Assembly: GCF_932274485.2 (NCBI RefSeq)
Contig: NC_065881.2
Coordinates: 45,518,702 to 45,582,701, forward strand
Reading direction: 5' to 3'
DNA: 64,000 bases
Source: Patella vulgata
Taxonomy: Eukaryota; Mollusca; Gastropoda; Patellidae
A program made the position numbers and the translations under genes. Shown in pieces: positions 58,955 to 64,000 of this stretch (position 1 is its first letter; each line of letters opens with the position of its first letter). The notes below the pieces were generated by a model, which saw nothing but the letters and a program-made list of their open reading frames with translations, was not told the DNA's origin and ran no database searches.

Positions 58955-59640
58955 CAGCAGTACCAAAAAAAACTGTTTATTGATTATAGTGAAATGGTAG
59001 CCTGCGCCCTCCCACAATCTATGTCGATGAATCCTAAATAATACACTTTCAACTTTTTATTTGCATATTACGTCCATTAAGAACAGTATACAAAACATAC
59101 ACATACATCAATATACATGCATTCAAAAATATATTTTACATGGAATAATAGGCCTACATTGGGATACAATAAAGGAAAATTCCTGTTGCGATAACGCTAA
59201 CTATGAACAGATAGAAAAAAGCAACAGCTCTAGGCTACATTTCTGTTGTGACGAACAATCCTTTGGGAATGCTGAATAGCTATATGAATTCCTTCACATG
59301 ATCCAACAAATTCAACGTTTACGATACACAATAAACTACATGTAATGTCGACTTACCAAACTCTGGACATATCTAAATAAGCTTTCTCGGCTAGTGTCGA
59401 ACTTTCTAAATTGTAAGCCTATCTAGTCTATGTATGCCACATTTTTCTACTGGTAAGCAAAGTTAAATAATGAAACGATTTATAATTCGCCCGAGACGTA
59501 ATAAACGTAAATACACTCTGTAAGCACATGACCATTTAACTTCCTTGTTTATCATGATTGGACAATATTCGTGATAGTATATACCGATCAAGGAGCATAC
59601 TTTAGGAAAATATTTAACGCACTTGTTTTTTTTTTTAGGG
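58955..59640. other. No gene recognised between FB2 and FB3
   Basis: AT-rich sequence with only short frames and no clear repeat. Confidence 0.5.
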
Positions 59641-60660
59641 CGTTGGTGGCCGAGTGGTTTTAAGGCGTGCACTTTGGACCTTAAGGTTTGTCATTGAGTC
59701 ACGTGGTGTGGTAGCTTACATGACAAGTAGTAGTGTCGCCTGTCGAACATCGTAGGTTTTCACCGATTCTTACAACTGCTAGTCCGATCGTTAATGTAAA
59801 TCCGTCGGCTTTTCGGGTAGAAATCGTGGAGTAAGCTTTATTTTGTAGGTTATGATGTTTGATTACAAAAAACAATGTTGACATTTTTTTTGAGTAGGTC
59901 TTCACAGTATGGGAGGCCATTGTTTGAGGGTAGCCATTTTGCGATAATATTCCAAATTATTTTTTATTTTCACCTTATTTATAATGTTATCGACATATCA
60001 ACTGTGATTTGGCAATATATTAATATTGGCAGCATTCATGACTATATCTCAGATGTTTTCCATCATTTCATGATGATATTTCCAAGATGGCGCCCATTTT
60101 TAGCGGGATAATCGGTCGATGTGCTGATTTCGATTAAGTAGTAGTGTTTGGTGTCAATATATATGTTTTCGGGGTCACAAATTACATTCCTGACATTAAC
60201 AACCTTGTAAAATGATCACATGTTCATATACTTAGCATATTACCAAGATGGCGGGCGTTTTTGGCGGGAAAATAAGACGATGTGCAGATTTTGATTAAGT
60301 GGTCGTTTTTGGTGTCAATATATATGTTTACGGGGACGCAGAATCAATTTCTGACATTTACAACCTTGTAAAATGACCACATGTTTACATATTTAGTATA
60401 TTTCCAATATTGCTGCCACTTGTGGCGGGAAAATCGGACGATGGGTTGATTTCGATTAAGTAGTTGTCTTTGGTGACAATATATATGTTTTCGGAGAGGC
60501 AGATTCGATTTCTGTCATATACTACTACGTAAAATGGTCGTATGTTCACCAATTTAGCATATTTCCAAGATGGTGGAAATTTTTCTAAACATATTATTAG
60601 CATTTATTTATCATTGATTTTCCTAGGAAAGTAAAGCCTATTCCTGGCATGAAGGCAAAA

Positions 60661-60989
60661 AAAGCATAGCGGTAGCGTGGTGCTTACGCCACGTGCCCAT
60701 CATGGGCCTGAAACGACCACACCAAGCGCTTACTACAAGATCTTTCTACGCTCATGGCCAAGATCTGGCTGCGCGAAAAGTGTTCCCACCATGATAGCAG
60801 TCAGACCGGGATACTTTCTCACCACACTCCAGTGACATGCCTACCAGGCGTAAGGCGTTCTCTCGTCACGCTTATAGAGACTGTGCCATGCTTACCCGTC
60901 CTCAGAAAACAACCAACAGTTAAGCAAGAGGAGGTTTCCTCTTTGGGTGCTAGACTGGAGCTGATGTACGAGGCTCAGTATCTTCCCTA
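60661..60989. other. Centre of FB3, unrecognised sequence
   Basis: GC-richer than its surroundings. It opens with AGCGGTAGCGTGGTGCTTAC, faintly like a tRNA A box, so a SINE head is possible. No gene recognised. Confidence 0.35.
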
Positions 60990-61484
60990 TATATACATAA
61001 AGGTCGTAGCAGCATAGCAAGCATATGGCCAGGAGCTTCGTTCCAGCCAGGCAGCAACGTGGATGATAGTGGTGGGGACGTGGCTGTAAATGAAATACTT
61101 GCTAAGAAGCCCTCATAGCATAGATTATGTTATCAACTGACTTCCAAGATTATTGTAGAACGAACATGTGGAATGATATTGCGCTGGAGTTCAACTACAA
61201 CATCGTTGGATAATATACCTAATGGGTAAACTCGGCACAGGCTTCCAGGAACATGCTACAAGCTTATACATAGCAGAATTGGATTCAGAAACCTTTACAG
61301 TATAATGTGTTTAGAAAACGTTCTGCCACAAACAAAAATATGCTGAATGTGTGAACAAACCACCATTTCACGCAGTTGTAAATGGCAGAAATCGAATCTG
61401 CGCCCCCGAAAAACAAATATTGACACAAAAACGCGACTACGTTAACGGAATCAGCACATCGTCCCATTTTCCCGCCCGACATGA
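60990..61484 (+). repeat. 495-bp direct repeat, copy 1
   Basis: Matches 61816-62310 at a constant offset of 826 with very few differences (for example GTAGCAGC versus GTAACAGC). Its last ~150 bp is one FB3 tandem monomer. Confidence 0.85.
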
Positions 61485-61940
61485 AGCCTGGTTTGGCTTA
61501 AGACATAAAGTCTGTACATCTAATCGCCTTCCAACACATGTTCTGATAAAACTTTATGAATCAGTCGTGAAACAAATAGCTTTATATGGTTCAGAGGTTT
61601 GGGGGGATAATTTAGTGTTCAGTAAGAACTTTGAGATAGAAAATTGGGATAAAATAAATACGAATAAAATGACCATTAAAATATGTAAATCTATTCTTAC
61701 ACAGCCATTAAAATCATCAAATATAGGCTGCTTGGCCGAATTAGGAATTTTTCCTGTTAATATCGATATATTCCAAAGAATGGCTCTGTACTATAAAAGA
61801 CTAAACGAAAATAGCAATATACATAAAGGTCGTAACAGCATAGCAAGCATATGGCCAGGAGCTTCGTTCCAGCCAGGCAGCAACGTGGATGATAGTGGTG
61901 GGGACGTGGCTGTAAATGAAATACTTGCTAAGAAGCCCTC
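61485..61940 (+). pseudogene. LINE reverse transcriptase 3' fragment
   Basis: An open frame (reading from 61351, with the LINE part from about 61485) gives LPTHVLIKLYESVVKQIALY, GSEVWG, KICKSILTQPLKSSNIGCLA, ELGIFPVNIDIFQRMALYYK. This is the thumb/C-terminal region of non-LTR retrotransposon ORF2 proteins (YGSEVWG ... ELGxxPL). The polymerase core, endonuclease and most of the LINE are absent, so it is a dead fragment. The frame runs on into the second direct repeat and stops at 61944. Confidence 0.8.
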
Positions 61941-62310
61941 ATAGCATAGATTATGTTATCAACTGACTTCCAAGATTATTGTAGAACGAACATGTGGAAT
62001 GATATTGCGCTGGAGTTCAACTACAACATCGTTGGATAATATACCTAATGGGTAAACTCGGCACAGGCTTCCAGGAACATGCTACAAGCTTATACATAGC
62101 AGAATTGGATTCAGAAACCTTTACAGTATAATGTGTTTAGAAAACGTTCTGCCACAAACAAAAATATGCTGAATGTGTGAACATACCACCATTTCACGCA
62201 GTTGTAAATGGCAGAAATCGAATCTGCGCCCCCGAAAAACAAATATTGACACAAAAACGCGACTACGTAAACGGAATCAGCACATCGTTCCATTTTCCCG
62301 CCCGACATGA
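61816..62310 (+). repeat. 495-bp direct repeat, copy 2
   Basis: See the copy at 60990-61484. The two copies bracket 331 bp of LINE sequence; copy 2 runs on directly into the right-hand FB3 monomer array. Confidence 0.85.
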
Positions 62311-63201
62311 AAGCCATATTGGAAATATGCTAAATATGTGAACGTGTGGTAAATTTACACAGTTGTAAACGACAAAAATGGAATTTGCTCGCCAAAAAAT
62401 ATATCCTGGTACCATAGACGACTACTTATTCAATATCCGCACATCGTTCCATCTTCCCGCCCAAAAAATGGCCGTCATATTGTAAATGTGCAAAATAATC
62501 ATTTTACACAGTTGTTACTAACCGAAATGGCTTCTGTGCCCTTGAAAACATATATATTGACACCAACGACGACTACTTAATCAATATCAGCACATGGTCC
62601 TATTTTCCCGCCAAAAATGACCGCCATCTTGGAAATATGCTAAGTATATGAACATGTGATCATTTTACAAGGTTGTAAATGTCAGGAATGGAATCTGTGG
62701 CCATGAAAACATATATATTGACACCAAGCACTACTGCTTAATCGAAATCAGCACATCGTCCGATTTTCCGCCAAAAATGGTCGCCATCTTGGAAATATCA
62801 TACTGAAATGATGGAAAACAATCTGAAGTATAGTCATGAACCCTGCCAATATTATTACATTGCCAAATCACAGTTGATATGTCGATAACATTATAAATAA
62901 GGTGAAAATAATAAAATAAGTTGGAATATTATCGCAAAATGGCTACCCTCAAATAATGGCCTCCAATACTATGAAGACCTACTCAGAAAAAATGTCAACA
63001 TTGTTTTTTTGTAATCAAACATCAAAACCTACAAAATAAAGCTTATTCCATGATTTCTACCCGAAAAGCCGACGGATGGGAATGAGGTAACAAACCGAAT
63101 CCGACTATGCTAAGCGAATTACTGAACCATGTGTTTGTGTCGAGTGGACGTTAATCCCGATATCTGTCTCTCTTTCCTTTTCCTTCTTAACACACGTGAA
63201 A

Positions 63202-63599
63202 TTAAAGATACATTATGGGAGATTCGATAGCGAGTTCGCAGTTCTCACTATAATAGTTAGATAATGTAAAGGCAATTTGCTGAAAATTTCATTCAAATTG
63301 ATCCACTATGAACCGAGAACTAAGCGGTTCAAATTTCCGGCTAGTCTTGATCATCATTACTAAAATCGGTACGATAAACAGCATAGTCTCGATTATCCAT
63401 TTAATCGTTAAATCGTGAAGGAAATTTATGCAGTAAATCGGCTCATAATCCACTAAAGATCGCAGGCTAGCGATGCCATCTAGAGTTGATTATGGTCTGG
63501 ATAGGTTAATTAATGTCTAATTAATAATTTAGATAACATTTCAGGCCTAAAGAAAGACCTGCAATAGACAGATTTAGCTCTTGCATAATGTATGTTTAA
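63202..63599. mobile_element. TTAA-ended MITE family 1, copy 2
   Basis: TTAAAGATACATTATGGGAG at the left, ATAATGTATGTTTAA at the right. Collinear with 32942-33313. Confidence 0.75.
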
Positions 63600-63841
63600 T
63601 CTTGTATTGCGCTTTTGCGTACATCAAGTACTTTGAATTAAAGAACAGTGTTAGTATGTGGTATTTTCGAAAGCGTAAGCGTACCTAACGTCCTACAAGA
63701 CACTAATCATTACTTTTGTCCCTTCTACAGTCCCGAAAAGAAAAACAGCTGGTCAGGGGCATTCTATTTCAATACACATTGCTTTAGCGATGTACAATGG
63801 TAGAAATAAATTTGTAACTAATCACATGGTCATTGATATTA
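63600..63841. other. No feature recognised
   Basis: Short AT-rich stretch between a MITE and a Tc1 element. Confidence 0.5.
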
Positions 63842-64000
63842 TATACTCTTAAAAAAAGTAGGGGATATTGAAATGCAAATACCTATGCAGGTTGTGATAT
63901 GATAAATAGTCATGGACACTTGACATGCTTTGAGAGTATGTTCACAGATGAAGAACTTATCGCCCCAACAGAACCACTGAGCTGCACATCACGCGACACG
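63842..64000. mobile_element. Tc1-like transposon D, one end only
   Basis: Begins TATACTCTTAAAAAAAGTAG followed by GGGATATTGAAATGC. The next 120 bases are nearly identical to the inverse of 41195-41320 in element C (CATGGACACTTGACATGC, ACAGATGAAGAACTTATCGC). The rest lies beyond the window. Confidence 0.85.

Larger units (their letters stand above)
59801..63076. mobile_element. Foldback element FB3 with ~160-bp monomers
   Basis: Begins TCCGTCGGCTTTTCGGGTAG and ends with its inverse (CTACCCGAAAAGCCGACGGA, ending 63076). Each arm has a unique outer part (AAACAATGTTGACATTTTTT; AACTGTGATTTGGCAATAT) and then a tandem array with the box TTTCCAAGATGGCG. On the left the boxes are near 60084, 60245, 60410 and 60568; on the right near 62320, 62473, 62625 and 62786. 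The monomer is thus about 152-165 bp. The centre holds a 495-bp direct repeat pair and a LINE fragment. No transposase. Confidence 0.8.
59641..63175 (+). mobile_element. SINE-B-like copy split by FB3
   Basis: Head and proximal body at 59641-59800 (GTTGGTGGCCGAGTGGTTTT, GTCATTGAGTCACGTGGTGT, AGTGTCGCCTGTCGAAC). Distal body and CT-rich tail at 63077-63175 (AAGCGAATTACTGAACCATG, TGTCGAGTGGACGTTAATCC). The two parts are in SINE order and orientation on each side of FB3. Confidence 0.7.

Noticed and set aside
61351-61944. A 197-residue host protein
   Set aside because: The frame begins in an FB3 monomer, crosses a LINE reverse-transcriptase fragment and ends in a duplicated repeat. It is a chance fusion inside a repeat.
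1-64000. LTR retrotransposons, retroviruses or Polinton-like elements
   Set aside because: No gag, protease, integrase or capsid-like frames and no paired LTRs with TG...CA ends were recognised. The long repeats here are inverted or tandem, not LTR-like.

Overview
The window is eukaryotic, AT-rich and repeat-dense. It suggests a lophotrochozoan, most likely a mollusc. The reasons are tRNA-derived SINEs with CT-repeat or ATTTC-type tails, stem-loop-headed tandem-repeat elements with CCGTC/CTGT microsatellites (resembling bivalve 'pearl'-type elements), Tc1-like transposons, and two animal genes with molluscan-style large introns. The species call is an inference from repeat style.

Two host genes are supported. 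(1) The 3' part of NEK11, a NIMA-family kinase, lies on the + strand as nine coding exons from 8092 to 34831. They begin inside the kinase C-lobe and run to the stop; the earlier exons lie upstream of the window. The eight in-window introns carry much of the repeat load. The last one has U12 (minor spliceosome) signals. (2) ACP7, a secreted purple acid phosphatase, lies on the - strand (43247 down to 40089) as one large and one short coding exon, with all seven metal ligands present. The two genes are convergent, with about 5.3 kb between their stop codons.

Layout. 1-8091: the Rep-H1 tandem element, a ~145-bp tandem array with SINE insertions, and two Tc1 elements separated only by one TA. 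8092-34831: NEK11, its introns filled with Rep-H2 arrays (some nested or inverted), a ~50-bp minisatellite, a 7.3-kb foldback element (15597-22892), and MITEs. 34832-40088: intergenic, with two TTAA-ended MITEs, a foldback element whose ends are arrays of a 14-mer, and a CAGGCCCGTAGC-ended MITE. 40089-43297: ACP7, with a Tc1 copy and two SINEs in its intron. 44361-44495: a small ORF on the - strand. 44666-55099: a 10.4-kb array made of two near-identical direct units, each built of inverted halves rich in CGAC-type nested palindromes. 55916-58946: a 3-kb foldback element with an 8-bp target-site duplication. 59641-63175: a SINE split by another foldback element (59801-63076) that contains a LINE fragment. 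63202 to the end: a MITE and the end of another Tc1 element.

The main points of interest are the U12-type intron in NEK11, the dense set of foldback elements that share terminal and internal words, and a recurring design (stem-loop head plus ~140-167-bp monomers) seen in repeat families whose sequences look unrelated. No LTR, retroviral or Polinton remains were recognised.
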